From: Bombyx mori
Taxonomy: Eukaryota > Arthropoda > Insecta > Lepidoptera > Bombycidae
DNA length: 64,000 bases
Assembly (NCBI RefSeq): GCF_030269925.1
Contig: NC_085120.1
Coordinates: 9,823,501 to 9,887,500, forward strand
Direction of reading: 5' to 3'
This document shows, piece after piece, positions 31,591 through 42,475 of this stretch. A program made the translations under genes and the position numbers. Numbering within the stretch: position 1 is the first letter of the stretch; each line of letters begins with the position of its first letter. The notes beneath the pieces are model-generated. The model made no database searches. It was not told where the DNA came from and saw only the letters and a list, made by a program, of their open reading frames with translations.

Positions 31591-32022
31591 TTATAACTTT
31601 TTTTTTTTTTTTCTACCTAAGCTGATAGCCTTAGGGGCTATTTCAGAGTAACCGTGGCTAGTAGGTGAGCTCACGGGGCTCAAACCTAATGACGTTGCTA
31701 ACACGAACCCTAGCAAGAGCCGTGCTTCGCAGAATCTACCACCGGATCGGAAACGCGACCCACTGAGAAGATCCGGCGAGAAACTCAGTGGGCTGTGTCT
31801 GAGAGTTAATTTACTCGTCGAGCCCTTCGTCGCTAGCGACGGGTTCGACGAGAACGGTGACCGGTGCTTGAAGTACCTAAAAGCACCGTTAGTGGATCGG
31901 GAGGATCCGAGATGACGTGTTTTGGGCGACGTCGACTGCTTTCCATTCTGTCCGCAGGATCGGGAATGTAGTTACCGGCAGCCACGATGAGAGGGTTCTC
32001 GTGTCGTGCCGCTTTATCGAAG
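31591..32022 (-). mobile_element. Jockey LINE 3' end with ORF2 C-terminal remnant
   Basis: T run 31591-31612, hairpin GATAGCCTTAGGGGCTAT, full 3' UTR, then the reverse of codons for RHENPLIVAAGN-like sequence (CATGATGAGAGGGTTCTCGT region). Confidence 0.85.
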
Positions 32023-32039
32023 TTTAGATTATACCATCA

Positions 32040-32315
32040 TCTCGTTTTTACCAACGCACCGCCCGCCACCAGAGTAGAGTTCATCCACAATGCGTTTCCA
32101 GAGATCTTTTGTGCCACGTACCATCCGGCTTTGGAATGAGCCCCCCTCTGCGGTGTTTCCCGAGCGCTACGACATATCCCTCTTCAAACGAGGGTTGTGG
32201 AGAGTACTTAACGGTAGGCAGCGACTCGGCTCTGCCCCTGGCATTGCTGGAGTCGATGAGCGACGGTAACCACTCACCATCAGGTGGGCCGTATGCTCGT
32301 TTTCCTACAAGATCT
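32040..32315 (+). mobile_element. GGCAGCGG-type LINE, 5'-truncated
   Basis: This is the element around the ORF remnant at 32090-32269, extending through GGCGACGGTAACCACTC and GGGCCGTATGCTCG. The usual AATAAA tail is missing. Confidence 0.75.
32090..32269 (+). pseudogene. C-terminus of a CR1/Jockey-superfamily LINE ORF2 (GGCAGCGG family)
   Basis: A 59-codon open stretch reads RSFVPRTIRLWNEPPSAVFP, then ERYDISLFKRGLWRVLNGRQ, ending SAPGIAGVDERR and TAA. The R.LWN.LP..VFP...D...FK pattern is the usual closing block of CR1-like and related LINE proteins, after the reverse transcriptase. Upstream, the frame breaks (TAG at about 32078, and +1 shifts), so this is a dead 5'-truncated copy. It identifies the coding origin of the many GGCAGCGG tails in the window; the stop overlaps that tail. 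Confidence 0.75.
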
Positions 32316-32319
32316 CTTT

Positions 32320-32900
32320 CTTTTTCCCCGCGTTTTATAGAGTCAGCGCTTTTATGGCGGAACCATTTCTTTTTGAAATTCCATAGTATTTCCTAGTCAT
32401 CTTTTTTGTATTAATGTTTCGCATTGTTTCTTTTGTTAGAGATAGAGATAGAAGAATACTCTCTCTCTCTCTCTTTCTCATCTAGTCACAATATTGTTAA
32501 AAGGTGGCTCATTCGAGACCACTGTATATAGGTACACACTGTGGCAATACCAAGATTACCGCCAAAAAAGAGGCAATGAAAATTTCGCAGCGCCAAACCC
32601 GCTGCAGAAATATAATTCACAAATAATCTCGCATGTCCAAAAGCGAGCTACATAATAGCTAACCGCATTGTGCTTTGCGATCACCTCCTGTCTCCGAGAT
32701 TTGTATTGTGCTGACGAAAGGCGACCGGCCATAGAAAACTAAGCCCATGTTCTAACAGGAAAAATGTTGCACAAGTTAATGCACGCTCTATTTTTATCAA
32801 AATTATTACTCAAAATCGAAATACGGGATCTTGGATTCGCGTAAGCGTATCCTATTCTGTCTAGGGATCATTTGGGTCAACTTAAGCAGACATATGTACG
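32320..32900. other. Gap with (CT)n
   Basis: A CT run lies at 32458-32474. Otherwise no gene or repeat seen. Confidence 0.5.
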
Positions 32901-33145
32901 TTTTTTTATTGCTTAGGTGGGTGGATGAGCACAATGGGCCACCTGGTGTTAAGCGGCTATCGGAGCCCATAGACATCCACAACATAAAAGCCGCTACCCA
33001 TCTTAAGGTATAAGTTCTAAGGTCTCAGTAGGTATAGTTATAACGGCTGCCCCACCCTTCAAACCGAAACGCATTACCGCTTCAGGGCAGAAATAGTCAG
33101 GGCGCGTACCCGCGCGAACTCACAAGAGGTCCTACCACCAGTGAT
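32901..33145 (-). mobile_element. Bm1 SINE, 3' two-thirds
   Basis: TTTTTTTATTGCTTAGGTGG to GGTCCTACCACCAGTG; a few small deletions. Confidence 0.9.
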
Positions 33146-33674
33146 ATAAAAGTATGTCTATTTCGAATGTAATAGTTTGAATGAGATAGCAGTCGAACGA
33201 CGTTGAATTCACAAACAAATAGTTAGTTACTTTGTTTTTTTATAGCTCGAGTTGGTCGAACTGACGGTTGGTTATTGAGTAGGCTTCAAGGACTTTTAGA
33301 TAATTGAATAATGGATCGGACTGGTTGTGTGTCCTCATATAAAAGCATCCTCTATCTCTGCCCGTGGGTATCGTCAAGGCCACACTAAGTTATTTACGAG
33401 AGACTTGGCTTTTCTGAGTATTATACCAAAATGCGACAGTTAAACAGCATTCACTGGTGTTAGGGTGTATTGTAAGCTCAGCCGGGTAGATGCCACAATG
33501 TCTACTTTTCCCGCCGACCATCAGCGTTGCGGTTTGAAAAGTGGTTCAGTGGAAGGATATTACTAGGTGACTGCATTCATATCGATGCCTATGGATTTCG
33601 GAAACCATTGAAAATGTAGTAAATCATATGCTTGTTCACTCATCAACCGTGATGACGCCAACCCTCCATCCATT
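33146..33674. other. No gene seen
   Basis: 33440-33645 (TTCACTGGTGTTAGGGTGTA, CTCAGCCGGGTAGATGCCAC) faintly resembles a very old Bm1-like or LINE sequence, too diverged to call. Confidence 0.35.
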
Positions 33675-33970
33675 TTAATAGGCTTTTATTAGCTTCAGAC
33701 GTGTGTATGTTAGTATGTAACGGAATCTTTGAATATGATTTTGATCCCCTTCAAAACGTCGGATTAACTCGAAATTTGGAATACTTATTAAGGACCGATG
33801 ACAATTCAATATTATGAAAAAAATTAAAATTCAACTTAAATAATAGTTTAAAAAAAACTAACAAAATACGGTTTTATAGAAAATCCAACTAAAAAATAGA
33901 AAATCAATATTAATAAATTTGAATAAAAAATTGTGTAAGAAAAAATAATTTTATTGTAAAAAAAGCGTCG
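33675..33970 (+). repeat. AT-rich 300-bp repeat family, most complete copy
   Basis: ATAGGCTTTTATTAGCTTCA at the left, ACGGAATCTTTGAATATG and ATAAGTATTCC-like core, then ACGGTTTTATAGAAAATCC and TTTTATTGTAAAAAAAGCG at the right. Other copies at 16226, 21302, 38825-39215, 43080 and 48105-48360. Noncoding; class unknown, possibly a nonautonomous element. Confidence 0.7.
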
Positions 33971-34608
33971 GGTGCATGGTATCAGTAGTTATATTTTGTG
34001 AACATATATGAGTAGAAGGGTTATTTTGATAATATCCTGAATAGCATTGCATTGCAAGATTTGCATTTATATTATATAAGGTCGTTCATCGATCTTCGCA
34101 TTAAAAACGAGGACAGCAGCTGAAAACTCTTCACCATCGTGAACTTAGTTACCTATAACAGACACGACCGACCAATTATTAACGTATTAAGATAAAAAAA
34201 CCGCGAAAACCGTGGACCTTCGACTTAAATAGAAGTTATTTTTTAATTCTTTTACATTCTTGTGAATCATAGAATGCGGTCTAGGTCCTTAACGGTAACC
34301 GCTCTCCTCACTACGTACGTCCCCTCACGTAGACTAGATCTTAGAATAGCCTGGGCTCTAAATAGCCGTGAACTGTATTGTGAAAAAGTCTAGAAAGTCT
34401 AGAAAGTTTTTATTGTTGGCTTTTATTATTCAGTCGATCAATGACGAAAGCGAGTTTTCTATCTCTATTCCGTAATGTTAAGTTCAATTGAATGTAAGTT
34501 TATTAGTGAAAGTGAATGATATTATGAAAGTGTGTTGAAACTTAGAAAATAAAACACGAAACTTCCCATCTACCTGGTGCAATCGCGCTAGAGATTATTT
34601 ATATTTCA
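33971..34608. other. No gene seen
   Basis: AT-rich host-like sequence. Confidence 0.45.
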
Positions 34609-35832
34609 TTTACTGGTGGTAGGACCTCTTGTGAGTCCGCGCGGGTAGGTACTATCACCCGCCTATTTCTGCCGTGAAGCAGTAAGGTAAAAGCTCCTAA
34701 TACGGCGGTAGTCAAAATCGCTTCCTATTACGGTGGTATTTCTATTTTCGACATTTATTCTTGTTTTATTCAGTTTAAGCTCACCAAAACGGAATCTATT
34801 TATTCTAAATCTATTACTTCATAACATAACTGACATTTTCAAGTGTAGCATATAAACAACACTACAAGATCTATCAGTTTGTAGCACGGCATCAACGTGA
34901 GAGGAGTTTCCATACAAACGCGGAACAAAAAAATAAGTACACTAATATTTAGAAACTAAGTTTTTTGTATTAATAAGTCGTTCAACTTTGTTAATGTGTT
35001 ATTTGTAGCATTTTCCTACTATTATACTTACTTTTTAAATAGCTTGTTTCATATATGTAACTCATTTTTTACTCAAAAAATCAGAAACAAAATACCGCCG
35101 TAATACGGTACGAATTTTATAGATTAATCCTAATACGGTGGTATAACTCCGAAATAGGAAATATACTGGGCATATTTAATTGTTTATAACTTTCAATTTA
35201 TTAAGTTATTGAATTAGTTCCAAGTTTAGTTGGAATAATTATTAATCTTGTAAATTAGAAACCATATTCTGCGGTATGTATTATTCATTAAAAATCTAGT
35301 TAAATATGAAAACTGTCGAGTGCAAAATGTTGGTTTCTTAGAAGGGGTAAAAATAGGAAGGTGTATTTTAATTAATCACAAATCATTTATTTTGTATAAC
35401 TGTTGACTTGAGTTTTACACATCTGGGCCAAAAAACTGTTATCGTTTGATTAAGTATTTACATTCTTTGTTTATCGAAATTTTGATGGGTCAGAATTAGG
35501 ATTAAAAAAATACGAGTAGTTTTCCTATTACGGTGGTAGTTATTTCCAGGTAACTCTGTGTTAGGTTCTATGATCTCCTATTACGGTCATATTCATAGAA
35601 CATAAAATTACAAGTTTTAGGATTCCATAGAAATAATAGAAAGGTTATTTATACTTATTTTACACAAAAAGATAATACAATAAAAACAGATTTAAAGAAT
35701 GTCTAAATACTATGTACAAAGGCGAGCTTAACTCTTCATGAGTTTTCTTCCAGCAAACCATTAGCAGAGAGAAATACGATGTATAAGAGGGGAATAGTGT
35801 ACAAGTGAAAGGTTATTAAAATATATTAAATA

Positions 35833-36000
35833 CAGTGGATTTCATTAATAACGACCTCGGTTATAGCGACGTCAAACTTATGTCCCTTGAATTTAAAGCA
35901 TATTTTCGTAAGAAATTCATTCGGTAAGAGCGACTTTGGATACTATAGCGTCAATTTCGGGTATAGCGATTTGTTTTTATGAACCATTTATGACAGATTC
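35833..36000 (+). mobile_element. Possible pogo/Tigger-like 5' end
   Basis: TA followed by CAGTGGATTTCATTAATAAC and GACCTCGGTTATAGCGAC resembles pogo-group terminal repeats. No matching right end was found before 37545. Confidence 0.35.
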
Positions 36001-36350
36001 CCAGAAATCCCGTACAGATATTTCTATTGAGTCGGTAAAGGCACAAAGACTCATTCATAAAACTATTAAACTTTCTTATCTTTTGTTTACATTCACAGAT
36101 GACCATCTGTGAAACATTCACAGATGGTCAAGCAAATGCTTTGTTTGTTTGTTCCTAAGCAGTCCTCAATAAATTTACCATTAAGTAATTCTATTTTGTT
36201 CATCTTAAATATGTATAGCTCTATTCAAACAGCAGTGGCAGCGGCCGCCGCATCAGCCACCGAACATTTTTATCCTTTCAAGCGATACTGATCTATAAAA
36301 CAATGTAGATAAAGTTTAAAATTCTTTCAAAGCTGAAAGTGCTCTTCGCA

Positions 36351-36722
36351 CCTTTTTTTTCTCCTACCAATGCTGATAGCCTTGGCAGGCTATTTCAGCT
36401 TCCCCTTGACGTGTAGATGATCTCATGGGGCTCAAACCGGGAGTGTTGCTAACACTGACCCTACGAAGAGCAGTGCTTCGAAGAATCTACCACTGGATCG
36501 GAAACGCGACCAACTAAGAAGATCCGGTGAGAAACTCAGTGGGCTGCGTCTATAGGTTGATTTCTTCTTCGAGTTCTTCATTGCAAGCGACGGGTTCGGC
36601 GAGGACGGTAACCGGTGCTTGAGGTACCTAAAACACCGTTAATGGATCGGGAAGATCCGTAATGACGTGCTTAGGGCGACGTCGACTGTTTACCATTCGG
36701 TCCACAAGATCGGGTAGGCCTT
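36351..36722 (-). mobile_element. Jockey tail nested in the TIR element
   Basis: T run at 36353-36360, hairpin GATAGCCTTGGCAGGCTAT, 3' UTR and the reverse of the last ORF2 codons (CGACGTCGACTGTTTACC). Its target-site duplication was not resolved. Confidence 0.82.
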
Positions 36723-36824
36723 CACATCGCTGTCGGCCGTTGCCACCGATGTCTGAATTGAGCCGAAAACTGCACTTACCTTAAGTTTACCATTAAGTTT
36801 AAATCTAAAAAAACCTTAGTTACT

Positions 36825-36930
36825 CCTTATATCATCAGCTATCTATTAGTGAAAGTCTCGTCAAAATCGGTCTAGTCGTTCCAGAGATTAGCCGGAACAA
36901 ACAGACAGACAGACAAAAATTGTAAAAAAT
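36825..36930. repeat. Helitron-type internal fragment
   Basis: GTCAAAATCGGTCTAGTCGT and GATTAGCCGGAACAAACAGA, then (CAGA)n, is a block frequently seen inside moth Helitron-like repeats. No ends preserved. Confidence 0.4.
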
Positions 36931-37740
36931 GTTATTTTGGTGTATGTACCGTATATATTTTTATATGCATGTGGTAAAAAGCGGTTATTTCAATATTACA
37001 AACAGACACTCCAATTTTATTTATGTGTATACATTCGAAATTCCCTAGAATTCTCATGTTAAAATACAATCCAAATCACTTTTAAACGCGGTAAAAATGT
37101 ACTCTTCTTTCCGAGCCGACCTGTGTGAATGCACTGTTATACTTACTAGATACATTTGTATTATAAATTTCATTAAAAGTGGTCAATTAATGCAAAACTT
37201 ACAATTTAAGTTCTTCACATTTATATTATTTACTTAATAAATATTATATGTTCGGAACTTAATAAATATAATTTCTGACCCTCTGTATTAGGAACCGTCT
37301 ACCGCAGTAATAGGCTCTGACCTCAATCATACCTCCGTATTAGGGAAAATCGACCCGGCTATTTAAAACATTTTTTTAAATAAGTAATTTCTAGAAAAGA
37401 AACATAGACTCAACAGTAATACGAAATTTAAATTCCATTTTTGACGATGAAAATTTTTTCCATCTTTAGAAATACTTACAAATGCTTATTTTTCTTTCTT
37501 ACTTTCAAATTTTGCGAAATACCTCCGTAATAGGTGCTTTTACCTTAATGCGTTTCGGTTTGAAGGGTGGGGCAGCCGTTGTAACTATACTTGAGACCTT
37601 AGAACTTATATATCGAGGTGGGTGGCGCATTTACTTTGTAGATGTCTATGGGCTCCAGTAACCACTTAAAGGTGGCCTGTGACCTCGTCTAGCCACCTAA
37701 GCAATAAAAAAAAACATCTTGGAGAGCTTGTCGCTCCGGT

Positions 37741-37860
37741 CGGCAGTGGCTTGGTTCTGCCCCTGGCATTGCTGAAGTCCATGGGCGACGGTAACCACTC
37801 ACCATCAGGTGGGCCGTATGCTTGTCTGCCTACAAGGGCAATAAAATAAAATAAAAAAAA
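37741..37860 (+). mobile_element. GGCAGCGG-type LINE tail
   Basis: CGGCAGTGGCTTGGTTCTG to CTACAAGGGCAATAAAATAA. It lies just beyond the Bm1 tail. Confidence 0.8.
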
Positions 37861-37984
37861 GCTTATTAAGTTTATTATTCTGAGGAATAATGTTACGACT
37901 TCATTGTGTTTTGCGGTAGAAACACACGGAACGCTAGTACCTGCCCATGCAAAATTATAATATGTCACCAACATGCAAGGCGTC

Positions 37985-38276
37985 GTCGTCGTGGCCTAAA
38001 AGGAAGTCGTCGTGGCCTAAAGGATAAGACGTCCGGTGCATTCGGATCTAGCGATGCACCGGTGCTCGAATCCCGCAGGCGGGTACCAATTTTTCTAATG
38101 TAACGTACTTAACAATTGTTCACGATTGACTTCCACGGTGAAGGAATAACATCGTGTAATAAAAATCAAACCCGCAAAATTATAATTTGCGTAATGCAGA
38201 TGTCTATGGGCTCCAGTACTAACCACTTAATATCAGGTTGGCTGTGAGCTCGTCCACCCAACTAAGCAAAAAAAAC
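37985..38276 (+). mobile_element. Bm1 SINE with duplicated head and internal deletion
   Basis: GTCGTCGTGGCCTAAAAGGA is followed at once by a second GTCGTCGTGGCCTAAAGGAT. After AATTTGCGTAAT it jumps to GATGTCTATGGGCTCC, losing the roughly 185-bp middle. Confidence 0.9.
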
Positions 38277-38612
38277 TTCAGAGGTGTCAAGGGACACCCG
38301 GATGGAACGAAGTTCCTTTCGATTAATTAGTGAAGGAATTGTAATATTTTTTTTAAGTTATAATAATAAATTACGGCATTATGAAGAAGAAAAAAACAAT
38401 ACTATGAACTAAATTACTATTGTTGAAACGCTATCTCGAGAAACTGTACTCATTACGCGGACCAATCGGATACGAGCAATGTCACGCGATAAGCGCCTAC
38501 ACGTTGATTGGTCAGAATGACCGATCTAAAAAGTGTCGTGACAACTTTTCGTAAGAATTTTTTCCGTCTAGCCCCCTTTCACAACGCGCGATAAGGAACT
38601 TCGTTCCAATAA
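38277..38612. repeat. Possible MITE bounded by GAAGTTCC palindromes
   Basis: GGAACGAAGTTCCTTT near 38313 and AAGGAACTTCGTTCC near 38592 are inverted. A related half-end (GAAACGAAGTTCCTTATT) occurs at 15557. Confidence 0.4.
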
Positions 38613-38824
38613 AAAAAATATGCAGTAAACAGTGAAGATATGATTTGTAGGTAAAGTCACAAAACAAGATAATGTACATAGTATATAGTAGGATGTGTCA
38701 CGCCGGCACACCCTTGTTAAATTTGTAATTGTATGTTTTCGATCACGCCTTTTTTCTGGGAAATATCTATATCCATTTGAGGGTCATCTTCATGGAAGGA
38801 ATAATGAATGAGAAATATATTTAT

Positions 38825-39215
38825 TTTTAATACGCTTTTATTAGCTTCCGACGTATGTATGTTAGTATGTAACGGAATCTTTGAACATGATTTTGATCCC
38901 CTTTAAAACGTTGGATTAACTCTAAATTTGGCATACTTATTAAGGAGCGATGACTATTCAATATTTAAAAAAAAATTAAAAAAATACAATAAATGAAATT
39001 CAACTGAAAATGACAAATAAATAATAGTTAAAAAAAACTAACAAAATACGCTTTTATAGAAAAAAAGTAAAAAAGCGCACCCTACGCTTTTTTTACAATA
39101 AAATTATTTTTTCATACACTATTTTTAATTCAAATTTATTTTCTATTTTTTAGTTGGATTTTCTATAATCGCGTATTTTGTTAGTTTTTTTAAACTATTA
39201 TTATTTATTTACATA
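38825..39215. repeat. AT-rich 300-bp family, inverted (tail-to-tail) arrangement
   Basis: Plus-oriented first half 38825-39075, then a minus-oriented second half 39090-39210, meeting at AAAAAAGCGCACCCTACGCT. Confidence 0.65.
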
Positions 39216-39429
39216 AATCCTCTTCGGATTTACTACACGTATTCTATAATCAACAAGTTGTTGTAATTCAAAAAGATTTCGGGAACATCGTTTTTTTTTT
39301 TTTTGTAAATTTAGTGTCTCTTTAGGCTTGAACTTGCAAGAAAATTATTAACCTCCTTTATCATCTGTGAAAGTGCACAAGTGTGGAAAAATCACAAGAT
39401 GTAGCTCCTCGAGACGATTCCAAAAATTT

Positions 39430-39484
39430 TTCTTTATCGCATAGATGATTTGGACGAGCTTAAAGCTCACCTGGTGTTAAGTGG
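39430..39484 (-). mobile_element. Bm1 SINE tail fragment
   Basis: GCATAGATGATTTGGACGAG and CACCTGGTGTTAAGTGG only. Confidence 0.7.
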
Positions 39485-39486
39485 AG

Positions 39487-39620
39487 GTCATTTTGAATAA
39501 ACTCAGTGCCATAAGAATCTATGTTTTGTTAAGTTCATTTTGGTATATTAATGGTTACATAATGAATAAACTTGTTTCAATTATTTTACATTAAACATGT
39601 GACAGAATTTATGACCTGAC
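39487..39620 (+). mobile_element. Mariner (maT type) end fragment
   Basis: ATTTTGAATAAACTCAGTGC to GAATTTATGACCTGAC is the reverse of 18129-18256, followed by TA (39621). It starts within the last codon of the transposase. Confidence 0.85.
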
Positions 39621-39628
39621 TATGTATA

Positions 39629-40015
39629 TATTGCTTAGATGGATGGACGAGCTCACAGCCCACCTGGTGTTAAGTGGTTACCCGAGCCCATAGACATCTG
39701 TAACGTAAATCCACCACCGCCACCCACCTTGAGATATGAGTTCTAAGGTCCCAGTGTAGTTACAACGGCCACCCTTCAAACCGAAACGCATTACTGCTTC
39801 ACGGCAGAAATAGGCAGGGTGGTGGCGTAATTTTTTTTTTTTCGGATTTGTTTTTAATTACACGATGTTATTCCTTCATCGTGGATGTCGATCGTGGACA
39901 TTTGTTAAGTACGTATTTCATTGGAAAAATTGGTACCCGCCTGCGGGATTCGAACACCGTTGCATCGCTTGATACGAATGCACCGGACGCCTTATCCTTT
40001 AGGCCACGACGACTT
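39629..40015 (-). mobile_element. Bm1 SINE, full length apart from an internal deletion
   Basis: Tail, 3' block, then a T run at 39828-39841 replaces the ACCACCAGTAATTACGC region; the middle and tRNA head (ending CCACGACGACTT) are intact. Confidence 0.9.
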
Positions 40016-40247
40016 CTAAAATGTCCACTGTACTCAATCAAAAATATTATTAACGACTTCACTTTTCATATTGCCGCCAAAGTCCAAAAGTTTCGATGTC
40101 AAATTTCGTAATGTGTCTTTATTTTTATAGCCATCCTTGTTACTAGCGAAAAGGTGACATGATTTAGGGTTACAACTGAAGTATTTATTTACTTCTGCCT
40201 TGAGAAGCGAGGTCGAAGGTCTAATTGTATTGTTATAAATAATTTAA

Positions 40248-40536
40248 TCCCTAATAAATATAAAAATGAATTGCTGTTCGTTAGTCTCGCTAAAACTCGA
40301 GAACGGCTGGACCGATTTGGCTAATTTTGGGCTTGAATTATTTGTGGAAGTCCAGAGAAGGTTTAAAAGGTAGATAAATATGAAAATGCTCGGAATTAAA
40401 TAAGAATAACAATTTTGTTTTTCCTTTGATGTGTCCCCGTAGGACGGATTCCTTTTGTTTGCTTTAAGCTTATTTTATACAAAAGTTTAGGTACTTTATT
40501 TATCTATTGAGGCACGAAGTCTGCCGGGTCAGCTAG
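40248..40536 (+). mobile_element. Helitron-like element, second family (CAGCTAG end)
   Basis: TAAAAATGAATTGCTGTTCG, ACTCGAGAACGGCTGGACCG, and the 3' end CCGGGTCAGCTAG followed by T. Reverse copy at 52939-53218. Confidence 0.7.
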
Positions 40537-40539
40537 TTC

Positions 40540-41198
40540 GAAATGAAAATTTTCCATGTTTTTATCTATTAACGCTGACAAACCTCAGAATGGCATGTGC
40601 ATATCCTCGTTTTTGGATATGACACCAGATCAAAGGCATACAATCTCTGAAAATTCAAAGATTAATTATGGTATTAGATTTGGATGTTTTTTCTTCAAGA
40701 GTTAACACAAATAACCTCTGTTACTCAGTTGTCAAATTACTCTGTTTCTATAATCTGACGAAGCGTGTTGCGGATAATAATATGTACTTTTAGGTTATTA
40801 AACTACCTTGCATTTTAATTTAATAAATAAAATAACCACTTGAAACTCACTCTGAAGGTGCTATAGAAAAAATTAAGAGGATAAATCGCCAATAACCTTG
40901 CCAAATACACTTTATTACCGTATCGTACGAACCTTTACCAATATTCCCATATAAATGTGCATTACAATATTTTACTCTGAAATAAGTAAAGAGATATCTG
41001 TTTATTGAACATCCACTTGGATGTAACAACAAAACTTGGTACTCGAAGACCGAGTCAAATCGCTCAAAGTGTGTAAAAGAGATGGAGCATACGCGACAAC
41101 GATAAATCGGAGAGCGACGATACGAGTTTTCCAATTGCGTTTCCCGCGTGCCGTCAAGTTGAGTGTGGACTCGTGGAGTTTGTTTTTTTACCTCACTC
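40540..41198. other. Unique-looking DNA, no supported gene
   Basis: A 180-codon minus-strand frame (41389-40847) crosses this region but has no recognised motif. CpG density rises from about 41040, which fits a promoter region for the candidate exon at 41199. Confidence 0.4.
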
Positions 41199-41620
41199 AG
41201 TGTCGGGCGCGACTTGGCAACGTGCGTTCTGCCAGCGGCTGTCAGAATACAGAAAATACAAAATAAATCGTTTGTCAATAATACAATTAAAATAAATTTA
41301 TTTGGTGTGTTATTCTTCATATCACGGAAAACCTCTAGAAACTTCGCTCTGAGAGATTCCGAACTGTGTTCTGTTATCATCCTAAACATTTATTATTGTT
41401 TGTGTTTTTATTTTGACCGGGAAAAGCCGGCTCCCTGTGGAAATTTGTATTTACAGTGTCTAGTTAAGTGACCGTACACAGTATCGTTGTGAAACTATCT
41501 CTACATAATTTCGCGGGTTTATTTTGTTTTGTATTTTTTTTTTTAGTATAGTTTTTGGTGCGCAAGAAAAGTCGTTCCCAATTCCCAATCTGATAAAATC
41601 CACGATTGACGGATCTTAAG
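41199..41620 (+). promoter_or_regulatory. Candidate noncoding first exon with initiator and splice donor
   Basis: CTCACTCAGT at 41192-41201 fits the arthropod initiator (TCAGT, +1 at 41199). A CpG-containing, repeat-free stretch runs to GGATCTTAAG|GTAAGTGT at 41620, a near-ideal 5' splice site. No long ORF lies in between, so this would be a 5' UTR exon of a gene continuing to the right. Inferred from signals alone. Confidence 0.3.
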
Positions 41621-42217
41621 GTAAGTGTAAATGGTATAGAGAAGAAGAATATTATTATGATTTATGTTCGAATGTTTTGACATTTCGAAAATGACCCGCG
41701 CTTTTTTTTTGTTAAATGTCAATAATTTAAATTGTGTTACTATGTTCTTTTTTTAAATATATTTAAAACATGACATACTTATATTTGTTTGACCGTGTTG
41801 GTACAGGAAAAAGGGCGATAATACAGCTCTGGCTTCCGTGGTAGTTGATAAACAGCTGTGAACACTGTTGTAATACAACGCGCATTTGATAATGAAACAT
41901 CTGGCGTTCAATTTAATGTTTATTTATATGGGCATCATAAAAACAACATTGAACATTTTCGACGAAATTAAGACATTGAAACTCAATGAATGTTATAGAA
42001 GTTCGGAGAATGTTTAGTAGTCGAAATCTTATTATGATTTTATTTCACGGGTACTATTCAAATTAAGGAAAACCTATATAAAACATTCATTGCAAATTGC
42101 AACACAATGTATGCTTCGATCGTAACTAACTACACTATTTTATTGAATGAATCTCAAAATACACTGCTTAATCTATTATTTTCTAGAATAATTATTTTTT
42201 GTTTCGCGTATAAAGTA
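41621..42217. other. No gene seen
   Basis: AT-rich, intron-like if the candidate exon to the left is real. Confidence 0.4.
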
Positions 42218-42412
42218 CTAGCGACCCGCTCTCGCTTCGCTTCGGAAACAGTAATTTATTATTGATTTCTCCACTATTTAATGGATGTTATTATACATAG
42301 AAACCTTCCTCTTTAATCACTCTATCTATTAAAAAAACCGCATCAAAATCCGTTGCGTAGTTTTAAAGATTTAAGCATACATAGGGACAGACAGATAGAA
42401 ATAGGGACAGAG
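42218..42412 (-). mobile_element. Helitron-like element fragment
   Basis: CTAGCGACCCGCTCTCGCTT at the left is the reverse of the standard 3' end; CATCAAAATCCGTTGCGTAG and a (GACA)-rich stretch follow. The far end is unclear. Confidence 0.6.
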
Positions 42413-42475
42413 AATATATGTTATATATGTTATATAATATATATATATGTTTTATACTTACTTTATACTACTTTC

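Larger units (their letters stand above)
34685..37545. mobile_element. Terminal-inverted-repeat DNA element with TATTACGG subterminal motifs
   Basis: Ends AGGTAAAAGCTCCTAATACG and, reversed, AGGTAAAAGCACCTATTACG. TA duplication at 34683-34684 and 37546-37547. The motif CCTATTACGGTGGTA and variants recur at 34696, 34724, 35129, 35524 and 35577 (forward) and at 35093, 37301, 37330 and 37520 (reverse). Such clusters are typical transposase-binding subterminal repeats. No transposase is visible, so it is nonautonomous or gutted, and it carries later insertions (pogo-like end 35833, Jockey tail 36351). Superfamily unassigned. Confidence 0.8.
34609..37714 (+). mobile_element. Bm1 SINE split by a 2.86-kb insertion
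   Basis: The left part 34609-34684 ends GAAGCAGTA and the right part 37546-37714 resumes TAATGCGTTTCGG; together they rebuild the consensus GCAGTAATGCG with a duplicated TA. The insert is 34685-37545. Confidence 0.92.

Noticed and set aside
40847..41389. A 180-codon minus-strand frame
   Set aside because: No domain, signal peptide or composition I recognise, and it runs opposite to the initiator and splice donor seen on the plus strand. Length alone is compatible with chance in a GC-richer patch.
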